Notes: generated from the letters alone by a model not told the origin. A DNA stretch of 8,235 bases from an uncultured Oscillibacter sp. (GCA_900550685.1 URTS01000083.1:1-8235), one strand, 5' to 3'; positions 1-5,703 are shown, counted from the stretch's first letter. A program made the numbers and translations.

Positions 1-2
1 CC

Positions 3-305
3 CGCCACAACGTCACCATCGCCACCTTCGGCCATGCCGGTGACGGCAATCTGCATCCGTCCATCCTCTGCGACCGCCGCGACAAGGAAGAGTTCTCGCG
101 CGTGGAACGGGCTGTGGACGACCTCTTCAACGCCGCGTTGGAGCTTGGCGGCACGCTGTCCGGCGAGCACGGCATCGGCAGCGGCAAGGTCGCTTTCCTG
201 GCAGAGTCCATGGGCGATGTTAATATGCGCCTGATGGAAGAGATCAAGAAGGTCTTCGACCCCAACCTGATCCTCAACCCCGGCAAGGTTTGCTACAAGC
301 TGTGA
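3..305 (+). CDS. FAD-linked 2-hydroxyacid dehydrogenase, GlcD type (C-terminal part only)
   Basis: This is the last 100 codons of a gene that begins before the window; the reading frame is open from base 3 to the TGA at 303-305. It matches the C-terminal FAD-oxidase domain of the GlcD/D-lactate dehydrogenase/D-2-hydroxyglutarate dehydrogenase family. Visible motifs are FGHAGDGNLHP near the start, SGEHGIG in the middle and FDPNLILNPGK at the end. In characterised members, the two histidines of the GHxGDGNxH motif and the glutamate of the GEHG motif bind a divalent metal that positions the substrate carboxylate and hydroxyl; all three are present. The family oxidises a 2-hydroxyacid to a 2-oxoacid and, in anaerobes, often hands electrons to EtfAB. 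The etfBA pair downstream fits that role. The substrate (lactate, glycolate, 2-hydroxyglutarate or a sugar acid) cannot be read from this fragment. Confidence 0.92.
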   Translation, partial: RHNVTIATFGHAGDGNLHPSILCDRRDKEEFSRVERAVDDLFNAALELGGTLSGEHGIGSGKVAFLAESMGDVNMRLMEEIKKVFDPNLILNPGKVCYKL

Positions 306-330
306 TCCCCCAGCCATTCCCCATAAGTTA

Positions 331-344
331 TTATATTTATATAA
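331..344. promoter_or_regulatory. AT-only dyad in the glcD-like/acyl-CoA dehydrogenase gap
   Basis: The 63-base gap between the glcD-like stop and the acyl-CoA dehydrogenase start is AT-rich in its second half. It contains TTATAT, two bases, ATATAA, a perfect 6-bp-arm dyad. It could supply a -10-like sequence, but I see no matching -35 box, so a separate promoter here is not supported. Simple co-transcription with AT-rich spacing is equally likely. Confidence 0.25.
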
Positions 345-368
345 GAGATATAGAAAGGTGTTGCTATT

Positions 369-1508
369 ATGGCTTATTTGATTAATCCTGAAGATCAGGA
401 CCTGCTGGACAGCGTCCGGGAGTTCTGTGACAAAGAGATCAAGGAACAGTGCAAGGAGTATGACGTTTCCGGCGAATGGCCCGCAGAGATCTATGCAAAG
501 ATCGCTGAACTGGGCTACAACGGTCTGGAAGTCCCTGAGGAATACGGCGGACTGGGCCTGGAGCGCATTACTGTCGCTGCGATCATGGAAGAATTCGGCA
601 AGGCGGATGCCGGTATCGTCAGCACTCTGACCGCCAGCAACCTGGCTCTGAAGGCCGTTCTTATCGGCGGAAACGAAGAGCAGAAGCAGCATTGCTGCGA
701 CCTGCTGATGGACGGCAAGCACGGTGCCTTCTGCCTGACGGAGCCCATGGCCGGTTCCGATGCCGCCAACTCCAAGACCACCGCTGTCCGTGACGGCGAT
801 TCCTATGTGCTCAACGGCCGCAAGTGCTTCATCACCAACGGTGCCGTGGCTTCCTTCTATGTGATCCCCGCCATGACCGACAAGAGCCAGGGCGTCAAGG
901 GCATGACCGCCTTCCTGGTGGATGCCGGCACGCCGGGCCTGTCCACCGGCAACCACGAAAATAAGATGGGCATCCGCACGTCCAACACCTGCGATGTGGT
1001 GCTGGAGGACTGCCGCATTCCCGCTTCCGCCATCATGGGCGCCGAGGGCGAAGGCTTCAAGATCGCCATGAAGACGCTGGATATGTCCCGTACTTGGGTC
1101 GGCTGCGGCGCCGTGGGCATCGCACAGCGCGCGATCGATGAGGCCGTGGCTTACGGCAAGCAGCGCGTTACTTTCGGCAAGCCCATTCTGAAGAACCAGG
1201 CCCTGCAGTTCATGATCGCCGATATGGAGATCCGCGTGGAGACTGCCCGTCAGATGGTGGCCCATGCTCTGAAGCTGATGGATGCCGGCCTGCCCTATGC
1301 CCGTGAGTCCGCCATCGCAAAGTGCTATGCCGGTGATATCGCCGTGCAGAACGCTCTGGACGCTATCCAGATCCTGGGCGGCTACGGCTACAGCCGTGAG
1401 TATCCCGTGGAAAAGCTGCTGCGTGATGCCAAGATCTTCCAGATCTATGAGGGCACCAACCAGATCCAGCGCATGGTCATCGGCAAAAGCGTCATCGGCA
1501 AGCTGTAA
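369..1508 (+). CDS. Acyl-CoA dehydrogenase, short-chain/butyryl-CoA dehydrogenase-like
   Basis: A complete 379-residue FAD enzyme, the usual length of clostridial butyryl-CoA dehydrogenase and related enoyl-CoA reductases. It interconverts an acyl-CoA and its 2,3-enoyl-CoA, exchanging electrons with an electron-transfer flavoprotein in the cytoplasm. The N-terminal helical domain is followed by the first family signature, CLTEPMAGSDAANS (about residues 122-135). The beta domain has FITNG (about 154-158). The FAD/dimer motif RVTFGKPILKNQALQF lies at about 266-281 and the second signature, QILGGYGYSREYPVEK, at about 334-349. The catalytic base is Glu361 in IYEGTNQIQR. The start follows AGAAAGGTG at 352-360. 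etfB and etfA follow directly, as in bcd-etfBA, carCDE (caffeyl-CoA reductase) and acryloyl-CoA reductase clusters. No crotonase, thiolase or hydroxyacyl-CoA dehydrogenase is visible nearby, so butyrate formation is not implied. Chain length and reaction direction are open. Confidence 0.95.
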   Translation: MAYLINPEDQDLLDSVREFCDKEIKEQCKEYDVSGEWPAEIYAKIAELGYNGLEVPEEYGGLGLERITVAAIMEEFGKADAGIVSTLTASNLALKAVLIGGNEEQKQHCCDLLMDGKHGAFCLTEPMAGSDAANSKTTAVRDGDSYVLNGRKCFITNGAVASFYVIPAMTDKSQGVKGMTAFLVDAGTPGLSTGNHENKMGIRTSNTCDVVLEDCRIPASAIMGAEGEGFKIAMKTLDMSRTWVGCGAVGIAQRAIDEAVAYGKQRVTFGKPILKNQALQFMIADMEIRVETARQMVAHALKLMDAGLPYARESAIAKCYAGDIAVQNALDAIQILGGYGYSREYPVEKLLRDAKIFQIYEGTNQIQRMVIGKSVIGKL

Positions 1509-1542
1509 GAGACGCGAATTCTGAGAAAGGGAGTAACGACAC

Positions 1543-2328
1543 ATGGAACTTTTAGTTTGTGTAAAGCAGGTGCCGGATGACTCCGTCGCTGTCACGCTGG
1601 ACGCGAACGGAGCCCCCAAGGTGGCTGAGATCACGCCAGTGGTCAATGCCTTCGACACCTACGCATTAGAGATGGCCGCCCGTTTCAAAGAAGCCAACGG
1701 CGGTTCCGTTACGGTGCTGTCTGTAGGCGGGGAAGAGGTAGTTCCCTCTCTGCGCAGCTGCCTGGCAGTGGGCGCTGACCACGCCAGCAGACTCTCCGGC
1801 ACCGCGCCTTCCGACTGCGGCGGCATCGCCTATCTGCTGGCGCAGGCTGCCGGCAAGGCTGGCGAGCAGCCCTTTGACATTATTTTCTGCGGCAGCGAGT
1901 CCACTGACAGCGCCGATTGCCAGGTGGGGGCCCGCCTATCTGAAGCATTGGGCCTGCCTCTGGTATCCAATGTGCTGGCCCTGGAGCCCAAGGACGGCGG
2001 TCTTTCCGTCAAGCAGGAAACCGAAGACGGCTACCGCATGGTAGAGGTTTCTCTCCCCTGCGTCGTCACTGTGGTGAAGCCGGATTATGAGCCGCGCTAT
2101 CCCTCCATCAAGAATAAGATGGCTGCCCGCAAAATGCCCATCGCTGAATTGACGGCCGGTGACGTGGGCGCGGATGCCGCTGCATACGGCCCGGAGGCCG
2201 CTATGGTCCGGCGCGTGTCTGTCGCGGCGCCCGCTCAGCGCCAGAGCGGTGTCAAGATCAAGGAGAAGGTCGCAGCTGACGCAGTACAAAAGGCGCTGGA
2301 CATGATGGCGCAGCAGAAGCTGATCTGA
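1543..2328 (+). CDS. etfB: Electron transfer flavoprotein beta subunit
   Basis: A complete 261-residue EtfB. It binds AMP or a second FAD and, with EtfA, shuttles electrons between flavin dehydrogenases. Typical EtfB features are the N-terminal strand with CVKQVPD (residues 6-12), VNAFDTYALE (34-43), the nucleotide-loop segment CGSESTDSADCQVG (116-129) and the C-terminal LPCVVTVVKPDYEPRYPS (171-188) with NKMAARKMPI after it. The gene starts after AGAAAGGGAG (1524-1533), 34 bases beyond the acyl-CoA dehydrogenase stop, and is followed by etfA after 13 bases, so the three are surely co-transcribed. The nucleotide-loop segment reads SESTDSADC where well-studied bifurcating clostridial EtfB proteins have, as I recall, QAIDGDT-type sequence. 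Whether this Etf bifurcates electrons therefore cannot be assumed. Confidence 0.96.
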   Translation: MELLVCVKQVPDDSVAVTLDANGAPKVAEITPVVNAFDTYALEMAARFKEANGGSVTVLSVGGEEVVPSLRSCLAVGADHASRLSGTAPSDCGGIAYLLAQAAGKAGEQPFDIIFCGSESTDSADCQVGARLSEALGLPLVSNVLALEPKDGGLSVKQETEDGYRMVEVSLPCVVTVVKPDYEPRYPSIKNKMAARKMPIAELTAGDVGADAAAYGPEAAMVRRVSVAAPAQRQSGVKIKEKVAADAVQKALDMMAQQKLI

Positions 2329-2341
2329 GGAGGAAGCGGAA

Positions 2342-3289
2342 ATGGAAAAGCAATCGATCCTGGTTTATCTGGAGGCCTCTGAGGGCCAGATCCTCAAGGT
2401 TTCCTTGGAAGCCCTGCATGCAGCACAGCAGCTTGCAAGCCAAACTGCAAAGCCTGTGGCCGCTATCCTGACCGACAAAGCGGCGGCTTCTGCCGCTGCC
2501 GCCTATGGCGCTGATGAGGTGCTGACTGTAGAGTTGGGCGAATATCAGCCGGAGGCCTATGCCTCCATGCTGGCAGAGCTGTTCCAGCGGTATGACGCCT
2601 CCGCACTGCTGTTGGGCGCTACCCGGGACGGCAAGGAACTGGCTGCTCGGACAGCCGCTGCGGTAAAGGCCGGCTGTGTAACGGACGCTATGTCTTTGAC
2701 CTCCGACGGCTGGGTGCGTTCTATTTACGGCGGCTCCCTGCAGGAGACTGTGGCAGTAAACGGCAAGGCCGTGGTGTCCGTTCGCTCCGGAACCTTCGGC
2801 AAGCCGGAGGAACAGCCCGGACGCACTGCGCCTGTCACTGCTGAGAGCGTGGAGCTTCCCGCTCTGCGGTCCGTGGTGAAGGAAGCGGTGAAGGAGCTCA
2901 GCGAGAGCGTAAACCTGGAGGACGCCGAAGTCATCGTAGCCGGCGGACGCGGTATGGGAAGCGCAGAGAATTTCCAGTTGGTGTGCGAATTGGCACAGCT
3001 TCTGGGCGGTGTGGTCGGCGCCAGCCGTCCCGCCATTGAAGACGGCTGGGTGCCCCGGAACCATCAGGTGGGCCAGTCCGGCAAGATCGTGGCCCCCAAG
3101 CTCTATATCGCCTGCGGCATCTCCGGCGCTATGCAGCATGTTTCCGGCATGTCCGGCTCCGGCTACATTGTGGCCATCAACAAGGATGAGGATGCCCCCA
3201 TCTTCGATGTGGCCGATGTGGGAATCGTCGGCAATGTCACCGATATTCTGCCGTTGATGATCGAAGAGATCCGGGCGCGGAAGAGCTGA
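2342..3289 (+). CDS. etfA: Electron transfer flavoprotein alpha subunit
   Basis: A complete 315-residue EtfA, partner of the EtfB just upstream. The N-terminal half is the alpha/beta domain that packs on EtfB (ILVYLEASEGQILKVSLEAL, residues 6-25). The C-terminal half is the FAD domain, with AGGRGMGSAENF (200-211), GASRPAIEDGWVPRNHQVGQ (226-245), LYIACGISGAMQH (254-266) and AINKDEDAPIFDVADVGIVG (278-297). The length is that of a plain EtfA. The N-terminal ferredoxin-like iron-sulfur extension found in CarE and in some lactate-dehydrogenase-linked EtfA proteins is absent. Translation starts behind GAGGAGGAAG, which overlaps the etfB stop codon. The role is to collect electrons from, or deliver them to, the acyl-CoA dehydrogenase and probably the GlcD-like enzyme of the same operon. 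Confidence 0.96.
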   Translation: MEKQSILVYLEASEGQILKVSLEALHAAQQLASQTAKPVAAILTDKAAASAAAAYGADEVLTVELGEYQPEAYASMLAELFQRYDASALLLGATRDGKELAARTAAAVKAGCVTDAMSLTSDGWVRSIYGGSLQETVAVNGKAVVSVRSGTFGKPEEQPGRTAPVTAESVELPALRSVVKEAVKELSESVNLEDAEVIVAGGRGMGSAENFQLVCELAQLLGGVVGASRPAIEDGWVPRNHQVGQSGKIVAPKLYIACGISGAMQHVSGMSGSGYIVAINKDEDAPIFDVADVGIVGNVTDILPLMIEEIRARKS

Positions 3290-3317
3290 CGGAATCTTAT
3301 CACTGTGCGCACTGTAT

Positions 3318-3348
3318 GGCGGACCGAGAAAGCATTTCTTGGTCCGCC
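3318..3348 (+). terminator. Strong hairpin after etfA, probable terminator or attenuator
   Basis: A 14-bp stem with one G-U pair (arms 3318-3331 and 3335-3348, outer part GGCGGACC/GGTCCGCC) encloses a 3-base GCA loop. It starts 28 bases after the etfA stop. The bases after it (TACTTGTTTGGG) are only moderately T-rich, so termination may be incomplete. The ribosome-binding site of the next gene begins 10 bases past the stem, which leaves no room for a promoter between hairpin and gene. Confidence 0.75.
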
Positions 3349-3375
3349 TACTTGTTTGGGAGGTGAGAAACTGCT

Positions 3376-4098
3376 ATGCAAGAGCATATGGAAAAAGCAT
3401 TGGATCCCCAGCGTGCCTACGTTCGTGTCGTGGACTACATCAAGCAGGAGATCAGGAACGGGAATCTCAAAATAGGCTCCAAACTGCCGCCGGAGCGGGT
3501 CCTGGCAGAGCAGCTTGGCGTTGGCCGCAACTCCGTGCGGGAAGCTCTGCGGATCCTGGAGATCATTGGAGCCACCACCAGCACACAGGGGGCCGGTCAT
3601 TTTATCTCCGGAAATTTTGAAATTTCCCTGGCAGAGACCATGTCGATCATGTTCCTTTTAAAGGGCATGAGCTTCCAGCAGATAAGCCAGCTTCGCTATG
3701 CCTTGGAAAAGCAGGCATTTGCCCTGACAGTTGCAAATGCCTGTGAGAAGGACCTGGACGATCTGCGTGCCATCGTTGCCCGCCTGGATAGAGGGGTCAG
3801 TGAGGAGGAGAACGTTCTTTTGGATAAACAGCTGCACTATACGATTGCCCGGGCCTCCGGCAATATGCTGTTTGTGGACATTTTGAATGCGCTGTCTGAT
3901 GTGATGGACCTTTTCATCGCCGATCTGCGAATCGACATCATGTCGGAAACGCACAGGAAAGAAGCCCTCTTTGCCACGCACCGCAGAATCGTAGAGGCGA
4001 TCGTCAATAAAGATCTGCCCAGCGGCTTTGAAGCGATTGATGAGCACTTTGCTCTGATCGATCAGCGGCTCCGTATGCGCAGCCTGGAAACTCCGTAA
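3376..4098 (+). CDS. GntR-family transcriptional regulator, FadR/FCD subfamily
   Basis: A complete 240-residue DNA-binding regulator. The N-terminal winged helix-turn-helix spans about residues 12-80, with LPPERVLAEQLGVGRNSVRE as the recognition core. The all-helical FCD effector domain fills the rest. FCD proteins usually carry a metal site that helps bind a carboxylate or sugar-acid effector; plausible ligands here are Asp150, His154 (in DKQLHYTIARASGN), His202 (ATHRRIVEAI) and His224 (DEHF), with the usual 22-residue gap between the last two. The start is set by GGAGGTGAG at 3359-3367. The gene lies in the same direction as the etf operon and converges on the isomerase gene, so it may be read through the hairpin after etfA or from a promoter inside etfA. 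Likely targets are the etf operon, the isomerase and/or the TRAP gene; this is inference from position and from dyads seen there. Confidence 0.93.
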   Translation: MQEHMEKALDPQRAYVRVVDYIKQEIRNGNLKIGSKLPPERVLAEQLGVGRNSVREALRILEIIGATTSTQGAGHFISGNFEISLAETMSIMFLLKGMSFQQISQLRYALEKQAFALTVANACEKDLDDLRAIVARLDRGVSEEENVLLDKQLHYTIARASGNMLFVDILNALSDVMDLFIADLRIDIMSETHRKEALFATHRRIVEAIVNKDLPSGFEAIDEHFALIDQRLRMRSLETP

Positions 4099-4136
4099 AG
4101 GCGGCATCCGCGGCACCGAACAGCGCAAACAAAAAA

Positions 4137-4175
4137 GCACCAGGTTCTGAAGCGCATGGCCTCGGAACCTGGTGC
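4137..4175 (-). terminator. Intrinsic terminator of the isomerase gene
   Basis: An 11-bp perfect stem (GCACCAGGTTC at 4137-4147, GAACCTGGTGC at 4165-4175) has a 17-base loop. Read on the minus strand it is followed directly by TTTTTT (complement of 4131-4136) and then GTTTG, the classic form. It lies 33 bases beyond the isomerase stop. On the plus strand it is followed by AGAATTATTG, so it would terminate the GntR transcript less well. Confidence 0.88.
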
Positions 4176-4208
4176 AGAATTATTGAATTATGAGCAGATC
4201 ACGGGATC

Positions 4209-5057
4209 TTACCGCAGCTTTTTGGCCTCATTTTCAATGTCTACAACGCATTCCAGGGCCTTCATATAATTGATGCTGCGGCGGGCGGCTTCCGCCTCGG
4301 AGGGGAAAGGCTTGACCTCCACGGTGACAAAGCCCTGATAATCGATCTCCTTCAGGCAACGGATATGAGACTTGAAATCCACATTTCCGGCGCCGGGGTA
4401 AAACCGTGCGGTATCGGAAAAATGCACGTACTCCAGACGGCTGGCACAGCAGCGGTAGGCGCCCTCGATATCATTGTCTTCCATATTCATGCTGTAGGTA
4501 TCCAGATGGACGCCTACATTATCCCGTCCCAGATCCACAACAAAATCCTGAACCTCGCGCATGGTATTGAGGAAATTGCTGATAAAGCTGAGGATGTTCT
4601 CGATCCAGATCCGGACGTTCTTATCTTTGGCATAGTCCGCCAGCTCCGCCACAGCGTCCCGGTGATAGCCTAGGTATTTTTCACGCTGAGACTGGTCGGG
4701 AATATGCTTGCGCATGGAACCGACGATCACTTGGCAGCCGGCAATCTGCGCGCAGTCGATATGCTCCTTGAGCCGCTGGATGGCAGCCCGGCGAACGGCA
4801 GCGTCATCAGAGAGAAGGCAGAGCCCGTTCTCGCTCAGTTCCCGGCCGGTGGCAAAAGCGGTCAGTTCCAGATGATAGTCGCTGCAGACCTTTTTGATCT
4901 GCTTCCAGTCGTACTGCATGGGATCAGCCAGCTGAATCTCCAACCCCTGATACCCCAGGCTGCTGGCCTCTTCGCAAAGCTTTTCGATAGGACCGCGGAG
5001 AATGGGAGACCGCGTGGAAGTTTCATTCAGGGAACATGCGATACCATATTTCAACAT
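4209..5057 (-). CDS. Sugar isomerase/epimerase, D-tagatose 3-epimerase/hydroxypyruvate isomerase-like TIM barrel
   Basis: A complete 282-residue protein of the xylose isomerase-like TIM-barrel superfamily. The frame stays open to 5126, but I choose the ATG at 5057 (MLKYGIACSLNE) because AAGGAAGGGG (5065-5074, minus) precedes it by 7 bases and the upstream residues only translate that leader. Four metal ligands of the 3-epimerase family are in place: Glu153 (IWIEN), Asp186 (HLDTYS), His212 (VHFSD) and Glu247 (VTVEVKP). They fall one residue from Glu152, Asp185, His211 and Glu246 of Pseudomonas cichorii D-tagatose 3-epimerase. Arg218 in TARFYPGAGNVDF matches that enzyme's Arg217. The substrate-contacting His188 is replaced by Ser189 (DTYSMN). 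Expected chemistry is metal-dependent proton transfer on a ketose, keto-acid or phosphosugar. The exact substrate is unknown. The gene is monocistronic, with its own promoter and terminator. Confidence 0.9.
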   Translation of the reverse strand: MLKYGIACSLNETSTRSPILRGPIEKLCEEASSLGYQGLEIQLADPMQYDWKQIKKVCSDYHLELTAFATGRELSENGLCLLSDDAAVRRAAIQRLKEHIDCAQIAGCQVIVGSMRKHIPDQSQREKYLGYHRDAVAELADYAKDKNVRIWIENILSFISNFLNTMREVQDFVVDLGRDNVGVHLDTYSMNMEDNDIEGAYRCCASRLEYVHFSDTARFYPGAGNVDFKSHIRCLKEIDYQGFVTVEVKPFPSEAEAARRSINYMKALECVVDIENEAKKLR

Positions 5058-5141
5058 CCGTAAACCCCTTCCTTGGTTGGTCATTGCAGTGTTTTTCATG
5101 TGGCGGTCTATAAACCGTTGCCGCAATAGATTGCTGATTTC

Positions 5142-5170
5142 ATCATATCAAGTTTTCTATCCGGATGCAA
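5142..5170 (-). promoter_or_regulatory. Predicted sigma-70-type promoter of the isomerase gene
   Basis: On the minus strand, TTGCAT (5165-5170) and TATGAT (5142-5147) are separated by exactly 17 bases. The -10 matches 5 of 6 consensus bases and the -35 matches 3 of 6. This predicts a transcript start near 5135 and a leader of about 78 bases ahead of the ATG at 5057. The weak -35 sits inside a perfect dyad. Confidence 0.6.
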
Positions 5171-5177
5171 CGCATCC
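5163..5177. promoter_or_regulatory. Candidate operator 1: dyad over the isomerase -35
   Basis: GGATGC, AAC, GCATCC is a perfect inverted repeat with 6-bp arms and a 3-base centre. It covers the -35 hexamer of the predicted isomerase promoter. A protein bound here would block RNA polymerase, so repression is the simplest reading. Confidence 0.5.
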
Positions 5178-5192
5178 AAGATATAACATTTT

Positions 5193-5207
5193 TATATGTT
5201 GCATATA
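5193..5207. promoter_or_regulatory. Candidate operator 2: dyad upstream of the isomerase promoter
   Basis: TATATG, TTG, CATATA is a second perfect dyad with the same 6-3-6 layout, centred exactly 30 bp upstream of operator 1. The two share the string GTTGCAT when read on the minus strand, shifted by one base relative to the dyad centre. Confidence 0.45.
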
Positions 5208-5330
5208 GATCCAATACTATTTCGTAAGGCGGTCGAAACGACAAAATATCAGCCGCTGAGGCTGTATTTCCGCCATGTGTGGGGGTAAAAACGCCGAAAT
5301 TTAAAAGATCCTTGTGTTTCCCCTTGTAGA

Positions 5331-5359
5331 ATGACAACTTTTTCTGCTATACTTATATA
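5331..5359 (+). promoter_or_regulatory. Possible distal promoter of the AraC gene
   Basis: ATGACA (5331-5336, 5 of 6 consensus) and TATATA (5354-5359, 4 of 6) are spaced by 17 bases. A perfect TATAAT also lies at 5358-5363, but 21 bases from the same -35. Use of this promoter would give a leader of about 340 bases holding all the repeats described downstream. Confidence 0.4.
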
Positions 5360-5421
5360 TAATTAGTACCATCTTTTGACAAGGGCAGATACGGTTTTGA
5401 CGGGCAGAAATGGACCCATAC

Positions 5422-5442
5422 ATTGTCAAGTCCCTTGACAAT
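5422..5442. promoter_or_regulatory. 21-bp dyad upstream of the AraC gene, candidate operator
   Basis: ATTGTCAAG (5422-5430) and CTTGACAAT (5434-5442) form a perfect 9-bp inverted repeat around TCC. The half-site TTGACAA also occurs at 5376-5382. The short centre and the lack of a T-run argue for protein binding, not termination. Confidence 0.5.
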
Positions 5443-5539
5443 ACGGCAGTATTCTCTGCAGGCCTTTCCTTGTCTGGACGCATTTCTGCTCCGGCAAAAC
5501 TGCCTGCACCTGACAGAAATGGATTTTTGAGTGATTTTT

Positions 5540-5592
5540 GCTTTTTGAGGCGCAGGTGGGCTGGCGCCACCAAGGTGAAAAGGGCAAAAAGC
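5540..5592 (+). other. Nested stem-loop in the AraC leader
   Basis: GCTTTTTG (5540-5547) is exactly complementary to CAAAAAGC (5585-5592). Between them GGTGG (5555-5559) pairs with CCACC (5567-5571), and the 8-bp palindrome TGGCGCCA sits at 5562-5569. Any transcript starting near 5366 could fold here. It matches no riboswitch class I recognise. Confidence 0.35.
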
Positions 5593-5625
5593 GCCGGAAA
5601 GATGCCCTGTCAGGCGTATTTGTCC

Positions 5626-5656
5626 TTGTTAAGAGATGGTAGTGTTTCGATATATT
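5626..5656 (+). promoter_or_regulatory. Possible proximal promoter of the AraC gene
   Basis: TTGTTA (5626-5631) and TATATT (5651-5656) have 4 and 5 of 6 consensus matches, with a long 19-base spacer. This would start transcription about 40 bases before the ATG at 5704, which is more usual than the 340-base leader from the distal candidate. Confidence 0.35.
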
Positions 5657-5703
5657 TCGTGCGGCACACGATAAACATTGAGAGAGCGTTGGGGGCGCAT
5701 TTT

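Larger units (their letters stand above)
5058..5703. other. Divergent control region between the isomerase and AraC genes
   Basis: This is a 646-base stretch without a convincing gene. From left to right it holds the isomerase leader and promoter with two dyads (5142-5207), a possible folded element (5228-5274), a weak plus-strand promoter (5331-5359), a tandem TTTTGAC repeat (5374-5408), a 21-bp dyad (5422-5442), three CAGAAATG motifs (5405-5523) and a nested stem-loop (5540-5592). The AraC frame remains open back to 5410, but the 98 residues this would add look like random low-similarity sequence, have no ribosome-binding site and run through the dyads. I treat it as non-coding. Confidence 0.6.

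Noticed and set aside
34..234. Overlapping ORF in another frame of the glcD-like gene
   Set aside because: The frame starting at base 3 carries the conserved FAD-oxidase motifs; this one gives no recognisable protein.
515..1120. Minus-strand ORFs inside the acyl-CoA dehydrogenase
   Set aside because: They lie fully within a well-supported gene, have no ribosome-binding sites and read as antisense artefacts of GC-rich codons.
2258..3139. Long 293-codon minus-strand ORF opposite etfA
   Set aside because: Its length comes from GC-rich antisense reading. The residues show no domain, while the plus strand encodes an unmistakable EtfA.
2342..3289. EtfA with a CarE-like ferredoxin extension
   Set aside because: The gene is only 315 codons and lacks cysteine clusters at its N-terminus, so the caffeyl-CoA reductase form is not matched despite the same gene order.
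5058..5126. Longer N-terminus for the isomerase from the ATG at 5126
   Set aside because: The added residues translate the Shine-Dalgarno sequence (NQGRGL), and the family N-terminus begins at MLKYGIA behind a well-placed ribosome-binding site.
5143..5573. Short minus-strand ORFs in the divergent control region
   Set aside because: They cross promoter-like and dyad sequences, have no ribosome-binding site and show no familiar domain.
5410..5703. 98-residue N-terminal extension of the AraC protein
   Set aside because: No Shine-Dalgarno precedes 5410, the residues look random and the stretch holds dyads and repeats.
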